Assembly: GCA_026225945.1 (NCBI GenBank)
Contig: JAMJFZ010000199.1
Coordinates: 71,864,001-71,928,000, forward strand
Source: Cricetomys ansorgei
Taxonomy: Eukaryota; Chordata; Mammalia; Rodentia; Nesomyidae
Length of the DNA stretch: 64,000 nt
Direction of reading: 5' to 3'
Positions 13,859 through 25,620 of this stretch are shown piece by piece; positions within the stretch are counted from its first letter, which is position 1; every line of letters starts with the position of its first letter. The translations under genes were made by a program, and so were the position numbers. The notes below the pieces were generated by a model. The model ran no database searches, was not told the DNA's origin, and saw only the letters and a list, made by a program, of their open reading frames with translations.

Positions 13859-14186
13859 TGTAGTAGTAAGCTGCTGCTGGGTGGCTCAGCAAGGAAGACA
13901 CAGAGGCATATTTCATCACTGCAAACCCTGCCAGACCTCAGCAGAGGGAACCACCACCGTCCTGATCGGCACCGTACTCAATCAGCAGTGGAACCTCCAG
14001 TGTCTGAGCTCAGGTGTTTTCATTCTTTCAGAACTCCTCAGAACCTGCAGATCATTAGCAATCAAACATCCCCTACAGAAATCCAACACCTGCAGACAGC
14101 ACAAAATGCCAAGACCTCGGCAGATCCTCGCCCAACGGTTCACAAAACAATATTTCAAACACAACTAAAAATACACTTCTGCAACA
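13859..14186 (-). mobile_element. Solo LTR, family X copy A, with perfect 6-bp target duplication
   Basis: In the minus sense it starts TGTTGCAGAAG and ends TACTACA. It contains the family's poly(A) region and the conserved CACCTGAGCTCAGACACTGG-like block seen in five other places in the window. Both flanks are TTGTTC (13853-13858 and 14187-14192), a perfect 6-bp duplication. That length fits class II (ERVK-type) integration. Confidence 0.8.
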
Positions 14187-14244
14187 TTGTTCATGCTTTC
14201 TGATCATTTCTCTTCTTAGGAGAGGGTGCCTGTCTCCTGACGTT

Positions 14245-14450
14245 CCCTGTGCTATAGTTCCGGTGTGGTTTGTCCTCCAACGGTTCATATTCTTGGAGCT
14301 TTGTCCAAGTCTGGTGGTTTGAGGGGTGGGACTTTCAAGAGGTGGGGCCTCATGAAAGGTCTTGGGGTTCACCCTCGAGGGGAGTGGATTGGTGCTTTCT
14401 GGGGAGTGGATGGATTGTCATGGGATATAATTAATTCATGGCAGGGGGTA
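14245..14450 (+). mobile_element. Old MST/MLT-like MaLR LTR
   Basis: GCTATAGTTCCGGTGTGGTTTG, AGGTGGGGCCTCATGAAAGG and a later GGGATATAATTAATTCATGG follow the order of MST-type LTRs. It is diverged, and its boundaries are approximate. Confidence 0.5.
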
Positions 14451-14553
14451 TCTGAAAGAAAACTCAGCTTTCTTGGTTTGGAGACCTTAATTCCTCTCTT
14501 ACCAGGCAACTTCCACGTGGGCACATTTCACTTAAAACAATTTTCACCTCTGT

Positions 14554-14593
<40 letters not shown>

Positions 14594-14597
14594 CATG

Positions 14598-14830
14598 TGC
14601 CACAACACGTATGTGAAGGCCAAGTGTCTGTCCTGCCTTCCACCGTGTTTGAAACAGGGTCTTTTGTTCACCATCACACGTGCCAGGCCTGTGGCCTCCC
14701 AGGGATGTCCCCATCTCCTCCTCACAGGGACCACAGCACGGCCATGCCCAGCTGTCTGTTGGCTCTGGGGATCCAAACTCAGGTCCCTACTCTTGTTATA
14801 ACACGACCCACTGAGCCATCTCCCAGCCCC
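14598..14830 (-). mobile_element. B3-type SINE
   Basis: GGCTCTGGGGATCCAAACTC and CCCACTGAGCCATCTCCCAG close a reversed B3 that begins just after the TG tract at 14,555-14,590. Confidence 0.65.
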
Positions 14831-15035
14831 ATCTTTTCTTTCTGTGTGACCCAGTGTCAGGGCATGTGGCACTGAGCACCCCAGTGTGGGCTTGCTCAGC
14901 AAGAACTGCAGGAAAACATAAGACCCCAAGTCAGGAAGCAGAGGGCACCATGGGTGATTTCCTAGAGCTGATCAACATCACAGGAAGTGCCTGTGTTCTG
15001 TGCAGCCTGTACACACCCACGTGGTGGCAGTATAG

Positions 15036-15038
<3 letters not shown>

Positions 15039-15091
<53 letters not shown>
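15039..15091. repeat. CA microsatellite
   Basis: About 26 uninterrupted CA units. A similar TG tract lies at 14,555-14,590. Confidence 0.95.
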
Positions 15092-15096
<5 letters not shown>

Positions 15097-15369
15097 CCCA
15101 GCAATTGCTTAGAAGCTCACCTGACCTTCAGATCTGACAACCCATACCCAGCTATTGACTGGAGAGCAGGAAGTTCATGTCCACACCAAGGACTAAGGCC
15201 TGGATATAAGAGTTCTAGCCAATGCTGAGCATGTAACAGAGAAGCTTACTCTAGAATATTCATCTGAAGGAGTATTCCTCAGCCAGGCAAAGGACAAATT
15301 GCTAGCCTACGTGACGCAAGACAAGAAATGACACAAAAGAACACATGGTGTGTATGTGTTAGTTAAGTT

Positions 15370-15477
<108 letters not shown>

Positions 15478-15479
15478 TG

Positions 15480-15890
15480 TTAACTAAACAAACACAAGCC
15501 AGAACCATCTGTGAAGAAGGAATCTCAACTGAGAAAAAGCCTCCACCAAATTGGCCTGTAGGCAAATCTGTGGGGACGTCGTCTTGATTAATGATTAATG
15601 TGGGAGGGTGCCAGCCATTGGGAATGGTGCTGTTCTTGAGGCGTATCGTCCTGGTTTATGTAAGAAAGCAGGCTGAGCAAGTCACGGGGGCAAGCCAATA
15701 AGCATCATGCCTCCATGGCCTCTGCTTCTGTTCCTGCCCCCAGGTTCTTGCCTTGAGTTCCTGTGCTGGCCTCCCACCACGTTGGACTGCGTGACCCAGG
15801 AGCTGTAAGCTGAAATAAATCCTTTCCTCCCAAGTTGATTTTGGTCAGTGTTTTACCACACAACAAAAGAAAGCAAACTAAGACACCACG
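15480..15890 (+). mobile_element. URR1-type rodent DNA element
   Basis: GAAGAAGGAATCTCAACTGAG, CTTGATTAATGATTAATGTG, GAAAGCAGGCTGAGCAAGTC and GAAAGCAAACTAAGACACC appear in the order usual for this rodent hAT-like family. A CTTT microsatellite abuts the left side. Confidence 0.6.
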
Positions 15891-16659
15891 ATTTCCCATC
15901 TGGCCACTGCCAAGGCAGACCACACTTAGATACAGCCTTTTCAAATTCCTTAAAGGCTGCCTTGGGAAAGGAGGGCTAATGGGAACTGATTGTGAGTGGG
16001 CAGGAGGGAACTTGGGGGGTGGTGGTAATGGCAAGGTCTGATTTGGATAAGGCTTTGGGTGACAGATAGTTGTTAGCACTTGCTGTGGAATGGCTCACCT
16101 GGGGCTCATCCATTTCACTAAGTAAGATTTTTACCTTTGATATCATTCACTCTGTTGAGTAGCTGATGGCATGCATGCTGAGGTCTCTGGGGGCTATGCA
16201 GATATCCACAGCTTCTTTCGGAGCCTTTCAAGAGGGCAAGATGGGTGGGAGGGGTGGAAAGACAGGGAGACAGACAAACAGAGCATGTGGTGCTGGGCAT
16301 GTGGATACTGGTTGTTCAAGTCTTGGCATATAGTTCTCCATCATGAAGTGCTTATGTTGGCGAATGGAAGGTTCAACCTGAAGAGGCTCCACTGACTATG
16401 GCACATTTGCAATCACAGCACAGGGGAGGTAGAGACAGAAGGATCCCTGAGGCTCACTGGCTACCAGCCAGGCTATTTGGTGAGCTGAAGAGCCAGCATG
16501 GCAGCTTGTTGTGGCCACCAGGAGAGATTACCAAGTGCTAGGTGCTTGATCCACCAGAAGTGCATGCTCATTCTCCCCGGCATGCCGAAGCTAAAGGGTA
16601 GTCTTGTGAATAGTAAGCAAGAGAGATATTACTGAGCCACACTGAGGCTAGAAGTTTTC

Positions 16660-16815
16660 TGGGTTTGTTTGTTTTTGAGATAAGGTCTTAATCTGTCACC
16701 CAGGCTGGTCTGGAAACTCACTATGTAGTCAAGGCTGGCCGTAACCTTATGACAATCCTCTTGCCTTAGCCTTCCAAGTTCTGGAATCACAGGTGTGGGA
16801 CACCATGCCCAGCCA
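16660..16815 (-). mobile_element. B1-related SINE
   Basis: GAGATAAGGTCTTAATCTGTC...CAGGCTGGTCTGGAAACTCAC...CACCATGCCCAGCC is a diverged reversed B1/PB1. Confidence 0.7.
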
Positions 16816-17279
16816 AGGCTAGAAGTTTTAAGGCAAGGTGTCAGCAGAGCCACACCACCTCTGAGGGCTTAGAGATAATCTTCCTCACCCTCCCAGGCCT
16901 AGCTGCAGGCTTGGCTCATGGCCACATGACAACCTCACTGTGTATCTCCTCTTCTGGTTCCTGTTGGAGTTTTTGGATACAGTCATTTCTTCACAGGTGT
17001 GAGCCTCTGCAATAGGGCCATCTTCTACGAATCCTCCAAGCTCAGTCTCTAACTGCATGAAGGGACCCTAGCAGCACTGGCCAAAATAGCAACTCTGCAG
17101 CATGCCTCAGCTGGCCCCTTGCCCCTCATCCCCAGGCTCTCTTCTGTCTTCTCTGGGACTCCTGGGCCCCTGGCAGCTAGCAGGCTAGAGAATTTAACAC
17201 TGGTGCTGTCCCTGGTTCTGACACTAGTGCTGGGTCATAACTCCAACTCTCTAGTCCTTTGCATAGAAAGGAGGCATAG

Positions 17280-17540
17280 AGAACTGGAGAGTTGAACCAC
17301 TTGTTGATTTTGCAGGGAACAGGGTTCAACTCCGAGCACCCACAGGGTGTCTCACAATTGTTTGTGAGACAAACTCCAGTCCCAGGGAATCTGATGTCCT
17401 CCTCTAGCTTCCGTGGGCACACTTGTAACCCCAGTACAGGGGAGGTAGTGTCAGGGGGACCCCTGAGGCCCACTGGCTACCAGGCTAGCCTATTTGGTGA
17501 GCGTCAGAGAATGAGAGACCTTATCTCAAAAATCAATGTA
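17280..17540 (+). mobile_element. B2-like and B1-like SINE pair
   Basis: 17,280-17,410 resembles B2 (GGGTTCAACTCCGAGCACCC, CAGTCCCAGGGAATCTGATG). 17,395-17,535 (CTTGTAACCCCAGTACAGG, CTAGCCTATTTGGTGAGC, CTTATCTCAAAAA) shares its form with 16,390-16,495. Confidence 0.55.
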
Positions 17541-17559
17541 GTCTCTCTCCCCCGTTCTC

Positions 17560-17695
17560 TCTCTCTCAGTCCTTGGCTATATTGGAACTCACTATCTAGA
17601 ACCAGCTGGCCTGGAACCCACAGAGCTCTGCCTGCCTCTGCCTCCTGAATGCTGGGATTAAAGGTGTGTCCCATCATGCCCAGCCCAAGATGGAC
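17560..17695 (-). mobile_element. B1 SINE
   Basis: GGAACTCACTATCTAGAACCAG, CTGCCTCTGCCTCCTGAATG and CATCATGCCCAGCCC mark a reversed B1. Confidence 0.75.
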
Positions 17696-17699
17696 AGTT

Positions 17700-20600
17700 T
17701 CTGATGAGCCACACCCAGATTGACCACTGACCTCCACAAACATGTACACACACGTGCACGCCACAGGCAACATACACACACACCTGTAGATACACACCAA
17801 AAATGAGTAAGTAAATAAACAATCACTGGACCATGAACACGCAATCCTGTGCATGGTATTCAGCGGAGTGTCCCGGGCAGGTGAAGACTCACTGACCTTA
17901 TAACCCATGTCCCTGGAATCAGCAGAATGGCATAGATTAGGTTAGAAGACAGCAGTCAAGGCCTCCTCCTTGAGGGGCTACCCAGGCTAGAGGAGCCAGG
18001 TCACACCTTGACAATTTCTTTTTCACAGGAAAAAAAAAAAAAAAAGCCCTTTCTTCTGCTAATCATGGCTACCATTGTTCTTGCCTGCAAAAATCCTGGT
18101 AGGGAAAACCAACAGACTGCAAGCATCAGGAGGAAGTCAGAGTAGCCTGGAAACCAGGTTGGGAATCTCGTCTCCCTGGCAACCAAGTCCAGCCTGGGGA
18201 GAGCAGGTCTCAGGCTCTCCATTTTCTGTGCTCCCGAGGGGCCAGCCCTCCCCTCCTCACACATTATTCTCCCTCCATCCTAGCCTCCTCCTGTACCCTG
18301 CTCCCACCCAGCGCGTGCATAAGCTAGGCCTTACCCACCTGTGTTTTCTGGCGTGGCAGGCAGATTGCCTTCATGTGTAGGGATTTAAAACGACAAATTT
18401 ATTTTCTCTTGGTGCCTCTGGCAGGAATTGGGATGCTTTGCTGGGAGCTCTGGATTTTGATGTCACACCAGGCTGGGGCTACTGGCCCATCTGGAAAGCT
18501 TGGCTGGGCAGGGTCCACTCCCAAACTCACTTATGGGGTATTGGCAGGCTCAACCCTTGTCACTTAAGTTACTACATGATATGATAGGTGGCTAAACCAG
18601 GATTGGGGCCATGGAAGTGCTGAGGGAACCAAGACAGAAGTCACAGTCTTCGTGACTCACTCTTGAAGGTGCTATCTTTGTGAAAAGCAAATTCATTCAG
18701 CTTGGGTGGACAGAGGAGGGTGAGTGAAATCACAGGCTGAGGGTGCCCGGGGGTAACCCCATCTCGCCACTGAGATTTGGGGCCAGTCTCACCCCAGACT
18801 CAGGGGACCTTCTATATCTTTGAACAGAAATTTGGCAGAGATTTCCATCCTGGCAATGGGCTGGCTGTGGTCAGGAAAGACCCCATGTCATCATGAATCC
18901 CTCACAGCCACACCATGCCTGTATGGAGCTCCAGAGTCAACTGATAAAAGGGGCCGATGCCGGTCTTATGCTTGGACATCCAGAAATACTGTCCTGTTCC
19001 CTGCCTCGTGGAGGGTAGCGTGGAATAAGAACTGGATGAGCCAAATGTGGTTAAGAATGGTCAGATCTGAACGCTGCCCTGCCTCAACCCATCCTATAGC
19101 CCCTGAGACTTTCTACAGTGCACAGCCTCAGCCTGCCTCTGCTCCTCCAAGGCTCTTCTGTTTCCCCTTAGGGAGATCCTGCCTACACTCTTATCTGCAT
19201 CCTTCTCTACCGTGCACACCACAGCCCAGGGCCACCTTCCTGCTTGCCTGGCCACCCCGGTCTTTCTTCTCTCCCAGCACAGGGCCCCACAGTCATGACA
19301 TGGGCCTTCTATTGGTGTCACAGGGCAGCATCATGCTGACATAGAGGTCCTAGTGAGGACCAGTTGACGGGAGGTGGTGAGGGCAAGGCTGGACCTGCAG
19401 GGAGCTTCCCTACCTTGAAACAATTCTTAGTCATCTCGTCCCTGACAGTTGCTTTCTGGGACCAGGAAAGGCCAGAACAGACTAACGGGAGCTAGGATCA
19501 CCGCCCATCACCAGGATCTTATACTACTCAAGGTTCTCCAGAGACCAAATGGACATATGAATATGCAGGGTTATTTTAAGGAAAGGGTTAGCATGATTGT
19601 GGGAAATGACAGTTCTCCCCGCTGTAGGTGGGCCAACAGGCAAGAGCTCACAGGCAACCTATGCCCAAAGCTAGGACTGGCAGGATTCCCTCTTGCTCAG
19701 GAAGCCTCAGACTTCCCTTCTATTCAGACCTTCGACTGATTAGCTGTGGCTCGCACACACTGTGGAGCACATTTTACTTAAGACTTACCCATTTAAATGT
19801 TAATCTGTGGGCTAGTGAAATGGCCAGTGAGAAAAGCTTCTTGCTGGTAAACCTTAGGTTCAATCTCTAGGACCCACAACTGACTCCTATAACTTATGTT
19901 TTGACCCCTGACCTCTGCCCTGTTATGTAGCGATTTTCTCCTAGATAAGCCTCCATCATGGAGGAAAACTGGTTAAGGCACAGGATTCGGGATGTTGTAA
20001 AGGGAGGTGAAGGAGTCTGTCTTGTAGCGAAACTCTTTACGTTCAGGAAATAAGCAACACAAAGGCTTTAGGAACTCCTTGAAACCAACCAGACTCACAA
20101 GGACTCTGACCTAGCAAGTGTTTATAAACATTGAGAACTACGGAGACCTACTCTCAGACCCTAACATGCATAAACCTAGAACAAATGAAACCCATTTGTT
20201 TAGCAAGTTGGACTTTGGTAGTATCCTTACTGTAGTCTGTTGTGGGGTCCCTTTCTGGAGTGAGCTGATATTTGTCCATGTCTCCCCTGTAATAATGTCA
20301 CACAACATACCCACAGCCATGGTACACCCCTCCACTAGGTAAATAAATAAAATGTAATAAGCGTTAATCTGGCTGGGGTAGGTAACACTCACCTGGGCTA
20401 CACGGTGAGACCCTAGGAATAAAGGAAAGCAGAGAAAAGAAAAATGCCGGCTAAATGTTAATCTCACCCAAAAACGCCCGCACAGACACATCCAGAATGA
20501 TGTTTGACCTACCATCTGAGGACCGTGGGCCAGACAAACATCACATAAAATTAGTTACATACTCTCCAATGGGAATTTCCTCATTTACAGACCAAGGTGG

Positions 20601-21220
20601 CACCCCACAGTTCTCAGGGCACACTCCGTGCCCTATACTGTAGGTGCAAAATCATGAGGATTCTGGTATCTGATCTCTCCCCACCTGGTCGCCCGGTAGA
20701 TTCCCAGGTTCTCTGCCTACTTCACCCCTCCTCATCCTGTTTCAGGTTCTCTGCCCACTTCATCCTGTCTTCCTTTCAGCCTGCATCCTTGTCTTTCCAC
20801 CTCCAGTCTTTGCACGTGTTTCCTGCCCCACGTGTGGTCCCTTCATTGAGAGCTGCTGATGGTTGCCCTGGAAACCCTCCTCTGCATCTTGAGCATCTAA
20901 AGGAGTCTAAAGTTCGTTGCTCATTTAGCTGCTTCTTAACAAAGCAGGGTCTTGGATTCCCCCAATCCAGAGCATCCTCCTGTCTGGCATGCATTGTTGC
21001 CCAGGGCTCCAGCTGCCTAGAAGCCACATGGCAGACATCCTTTGTTGGTGTAAGACATCTTAGATTTCTCTTCTTGTAGCCAGTTCTTTTCCCACTCTCG
21101 TTCTGAGCCCCCCTTTTTCATCGTGCTCCCTCTTGGAGTACCTGCAATATGTGTTTATTTAGTGAAGGGTGGTTAGTGGTAAACCTCTCTGAATTTTATC
21201 TGAAAAATACAATTATTTAA
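17700..21220. other. Intergenic, no gene recognised
   Basis: It includes an A run at 18,030-18,046, an X-box-like GTCTCCCTGGCAAC at 18,170 and a B2 fragment at about 19,800-19,915. An open frame of 174 codons at 18,820-19,344 shows no family features. Confidence 0.5.
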
Positions 21221-21224
21221 ACTA

Positions 21225-21385
21225 CAAAATAGCATTCCAGTTGGAGTGGGGCACACTTATAATCCCAGTACTTGGAAGGCAAAGGTAGGAAGATCAAGAA
21301 TTCAAGGCCAGCCTGGACTATTGCAAGTTCAAAGCCAGACTGAATTACATGAGAGTCTATTTTAAAACGACAGCCAAGATTCCCC
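21225..21385 (+). mobile_element. B1/B4-type SINE
   Basis: ACACTTATAATCCCAGTACTTGG, AAGGCCAGCCTGGACTATTG and an A-rich tail with AAACAAACAAACAC. Confidence 0.6.
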
Positions 21386-22149
21386 CAAACAAACAAACAC
21401 AGAAGAGTCAACCAAAAACTTGACGTTACGTACTAGCTTTCTTGTTTACAAATATCTACATAAGCAACTTAAGGGAGGGAAGATATACCATGGCTCACTG
21501 TCTCCGAGGTGTCAGTCCAGATTCCTTGGCACCAGGCTTTGGGAAGGACATCATGGCAGGAGAATTTGGTAGAGGCTGTTCTAATTTCTCGGCAAATAGG
21601 AAGCAGAGAGACAGGAAGGGCCAGGGATTACTTCACAAGACGGGCCATCAGTCCTCATTTCTTCATCCCCATCTCCTAAAGTTCCAGAAAGCCCTCCCCC
21701 CATAGTTCCACCAGGTGGGGACTGGCACGTGGGGGGGGGTGGCCTTTATAGCTACCAAAGCATGATAGCCAGTGTAGTGGCACATACCTGGAACCTCAGC
21801 AATCCAGAGCCAAGGCAGGAGGATAGTGGGTTTGAAGTCAGCTTGGGCTACCCAGCATCACCCTGTCACAAGAAAACAAAATCTAAAGAAGTATTCCAGT
21901 TGATGAATAATAGTTGTGTGTATTTTAGGGGTACCCAGGGAGCCATTAGATACACAATACATTGTAGAATAATTAAATGAAGCCAATCAACTTTTCATCC
22001 TCTCAGGTTGTCAGTGAAGACATTTAAAACTTTATCTTACTAATTTAAAAAATACATTGTATTAACTATGGCCCTGGGCTGTGCAATAGATCTTAACAAC
22101 TTACCGCCCTAAGGGAAACTGAGTCTCTTAGTGCCCAGCTCCTGGTCTT

Positions 22150-23400
22150 CACCTTTCTATCTCTGCTCCTCAAATGAGATCACGCACACATTCCCTTCCT
22201 CAGCACCCTGGCCAGCACTTGTGGTACTCCATCTTTCTTGTAATCATTATCCTAATTGATGTCAGGTTACATTTCATTATGGTCTGATTTAGCGTTTCCC
22301 TGGTAACCAGTGATACTCAGTAATTTTCTGCAAACCTGGGAACTACTTGTATGCCTTCTTTGAGAAATGTCTATTTAGACCCTTTGTCAATTTTAAGTCA
22401 GACTATTTGGTTTTTTTGCTACTAAACTGCTGTTTAAACTTAGTTATTTGAAAATTTTGTTTTGCACTTAATTTTGGAAAATGGTACATAAGATTCTGAG
22501 GTAGGAGTTATTTTCCTGAACACCATTTCACCCTCTTTGGTTTCGATAGCTCTACCATCAGATTCTTTAGAATGATCTCCTTCATTTTCTAGAGCTTCCT
22601 GTCTTTTGTGATCTGCAGTTTCGCCACACCGTGCTTAGGTAAATTGTCATTTGTTATTTTACTTATTATACATTAGAATCTCTACCTCTCGCCAGTTCTG
22701 ACTTATTTTAAGTAGTATGTCTCCAAACGTTTCTGAGATGTCAATTAGGCTTTGCTCAGCTCTCTGAACACAATCTTTTGTAGTTCTTTATGCTTCTAAA
22801 CTTATCTCTTGTGTTAAATTCCTGATCACTTCTGGGAGGGACTCTACCACTGAGCGTCTCCTCAGCCTTTCTTGATGATTTCTTTAGATTTATCTTCCAG
22901 CTCATACATTCCCTCTTCATCTGTGTCTAACTTATTGCCTAACTCTGCTGAGATCTCTTTTTAAAACAACAATAACTTTACTGAGATAGAACACATCACA
23001 TATCATAAAATTCACTCTTTATTGAATTCATTTCAGTGACTTTTAGTGCACTAATAGTTGTGAGTCCATCACCATGATCCAATTTTAGGGTATTTCATTA
23101 CTACAAAATGAAATTTTTATCATTTCATTTATTAGTAGTGTCCTAAACTAGTCACTCTCCCTCCCTTCCTCCCCCATACTTGGCTCATCTTTCTGGTTTT
23201 GTTGGCTTTTTATATATGCCCACAATCTTGGGCATTTTATATAAATGAAAGGACACAATATGTAGGGTTTTGTTGTTCTTTCTTTCTTGGTGGCTGGCTT
23301 TTTTTTTTTTTTCCTGAGAATTCTTTCAAGGTTTCCATTGGTTTTTCTTTCACTTAAGTGTAGTGTCTCATTTTAAACTTTTCTTTCTTTCAGATAAACT
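22150..23400 (-). mobile_element. Ancient L1 (L1M-type) remnants, reverse orientation
   Basis: The T-rich plus strand contains the reverse-complement hallmarks of old L1 3' ends: the 22,200-22,400 block (AATTGATGTCAGGTTACATT...GAGAAATGTCTATTTAGACC), TCTTCCAGCTCATACATTCC...CATCTGTGTCTAACTTATTG at about 22,900, and AACTTTACTGAGATAGAACA...TCATAAAATTCACTC near 22,975. It is interrupted and diverged, with no open frame. Confidence 0.65.
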
Positions 23401-24559
23401 TGCAGTTCAGCTTGTGGTTACCCGTTCCATCTTTTAGCACGTCTTAATAATCACACTGATTTCGTATTCTCTGTGTGACTCTTTGGGTTGCTTGCATTGG
23501 AGGTAAATCCAGGCAGGCCACCGGCTTTTTCTAGTAGTGGTCACGATGAACAGGTGTCATGGACCATTCCCTCCCCTGCTGGCAGCGTGCTCCCTACATT
23601 TCCACAGGAAACACTTACCTAGAAGCCCCCAACCACGGTGCTGCTTCTGCAAGAATCCATCCTAAGGTCCAGTCCCTGGTTCAGGTTCTGTCCACATCTG
23701 TCTCTCTCTCCAGTGGGAGGGCTCTGGGCTCCACTATGGTATTGACTTGAATTTATGAATTAATTTTTCCCATCTGCACCCTCTTCATCTAGATCCCCTC
23801 TTCAAAGTATCTAGTCCCTCTCTTCCTCAGCAGTTTGCAAAGTACTCAAGTGATCAGGCTGTTTGGATCGCAAAGCTGGCCGTGTCACCTGGTTACTGGT
23901 GTGGCACTGGGCAGGAGGCTGTACCACGGTGTGTTCTCCTTATCCGTAATCAACACTTAGATGGCAATGCGACGTGCACCCATACTGAAGAAATGTATTT
24001 GCTGTTTGCATCAAGGAGAACAGACACTGTGAGCTCAAAATGACAACCCAGGTTGTCACATCTAGCAAGGATCTGGCATTAGTGACTGTCATTTGCTTGG
24101 TGTGAGGTGGGGTTTGGGAGAGGGCAGAAACCAAATCTGTACACACTTTTCCCAGGGCCGATGTCAGTGAACATGGAACACCTTTCCTCTTGGATGAAAG
24201 GAGTGAAAATAGCTCTGGCATATCCAGAGCCTAGGAGAGATGGAAGGGCAGGTGGGAGCGGGAGCGCGAGGTGTGAACCTGGCCAACACTCCCTAAACCA
24301 GGGCCAGGATTGTCACCTTCTGGGTGTGTGGGTGTGTGGGTGTGGCTGGTGACAAAAGTCCCTGGGGCTGTGTTGCTGGTGGGCGTCGTCATGGGCACTT
24401 TTAGGAGTAGAACTGGCTGGAACAATTGAAAGCGAGGTGGAGGCTGGGGAGGGAGGAGCCCCAAGGCTGGGCGTCTGAACCCCACAGCCGTTACTTCTTT
24501 CCTTCGTTCGCTTCGTCTTTGTGCATTTCGCTTCCTTCAGCAGCCAAAGCTCTTCCGAG
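23401..24559. other. Upstream flank of Ly6h, no gene recognised
   Basis: Mixed-composition DNA leading into the CpG island. A short TGGGTGTG repeat lies at about 24,325-24,345. Confidence 0.5.
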
Positions 24560-25620
24560 AATCTGCAAGGGGACCTCGGCCAAGTAGAGGGGGAGGATCC
24601 TCCCACGCCGGGTAGGGAGGCGGACAGGGGTGGGGGGCAGCTGCGGCGGGAGCGGGAGGCCGAGAGGGGGCGTTGCGTGCGGGTGAAGGGCGTCGAGGCC
24701 GGGTAGGGCGACCTGCTTCGTGGCCTCCAGCCTTGGGAGCCCCCCGCCCCGCGCGTCTCCCCGCCGCGCGCGGCCCCCACCCCGGCTCCGCCCCGCCCCT
24801 CGCGCGGGGTCCGCATCTGCGGCTGCGTTCCCCGAAAGACGAGGCTGCGCCCCGGTTCCGGTCCGCAGGGAGACCGAAGGGCATCGCTCCCCGCGCCGCG
24901 CCTGCCGCCAAGCCCGGAGTGCGGACAACCCAGGGATGTGAGTGCGCCCCCCGACCCCGAGGCCCGCACTCCACGCCCCGATTCGCGGTGAGCGCCGAGG
25001 CGAGCGCGAGGGGACCAGGGGAGGGGACTCGGCGCGGGGTTCCCGGCTCCCCAGCCCAGGGGTGGGGACGAGGACGGGGACGCGGCGCACACCCCTCCCC
25101 CGCCGGCAGGTAAGGTGCGCTCCCTCCTCCCGCCTTTCATGTCCGGATGCACCTACAGCTCCCTGGGGAGAGAAGACACCCTCCTCTCGCAGGTGCGGGG
25201 CGAAGGCTGCGGGGACCTCGGGTGGCCACCTCGCTGGAGAGGGCAGACCTCTGTTCCCTGGCGGGGAGGCGATGATGGTGGATGCTCCGGGTGATGGGTT
25301 GGGGGTGGGGCATCGCGAGCTCCTGGCAGGACCCACCACCCCCTGCTTTTGATTCCTGGGGGATGGTCTCGTCCTCGGGCCAGAAAAAGGAAAGGTCCTT
25401 GGGGTTGGGTCCTCTGACCAAAACTACTCTCCTCCAGGCCTGCGCCCCAGAGGACCCCCGCCTGCAGCCCCCGCGCCTCTCCAAGGCCCTCCCGGAGCAT
25501 GCTGCCCGCGGCCATGAAGAGCCTCGGCCTGGCACTGCTGGCCTTGCTGCTGTGCCCCTCTCCGGGTGAGTCGGGGGCCCGCGGGGAGGGGTCATGTCGC
25601 GGGGGGTACCACTCTTATAT
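24560..25620. promoter_or_regulatory. Ly6h: CpG island promoter of Ly6h with candidate 5' exons
   Basis: CpG dinucleotides are dense from about 24,560 to 25,620, unlike any other long stretch in the window. The island lies directly upstream of and across the first coding exon. I see no TATA box in a convincing position, as expected of a dispersed CpG-island promoter. Three good donor-like sites could end non-coding first exons spliced to the acceptor at 25,437: GTGAGT at 24,938, GTGAGC at 24,988 and GTAAGG at 25,110. Which are used cannot be told from sequence alone. Long open frames on both strands here are a by-product of high GC. Confidence 0.85.
25438..25565 (+). CDS. Ly6h: Ly6h first coding exon (5'UTR plus signal peptide)
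   Basis: A pyrimidine-rich acceptor ends in AG at 25436-25437. The exon carries 61 nt of untranslated leader and then ATG at 25499. It codes for the hydrophobic leader (KSLGLALLALLLCPSP) and ends in phase 1 before the donor GTGAGT at 25566. The first ATG has A at -3; the second, at 25514, has G at -3 and A at +4. Either could initiate, and both would leave a working signal peptide. Confidence 0.9.
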
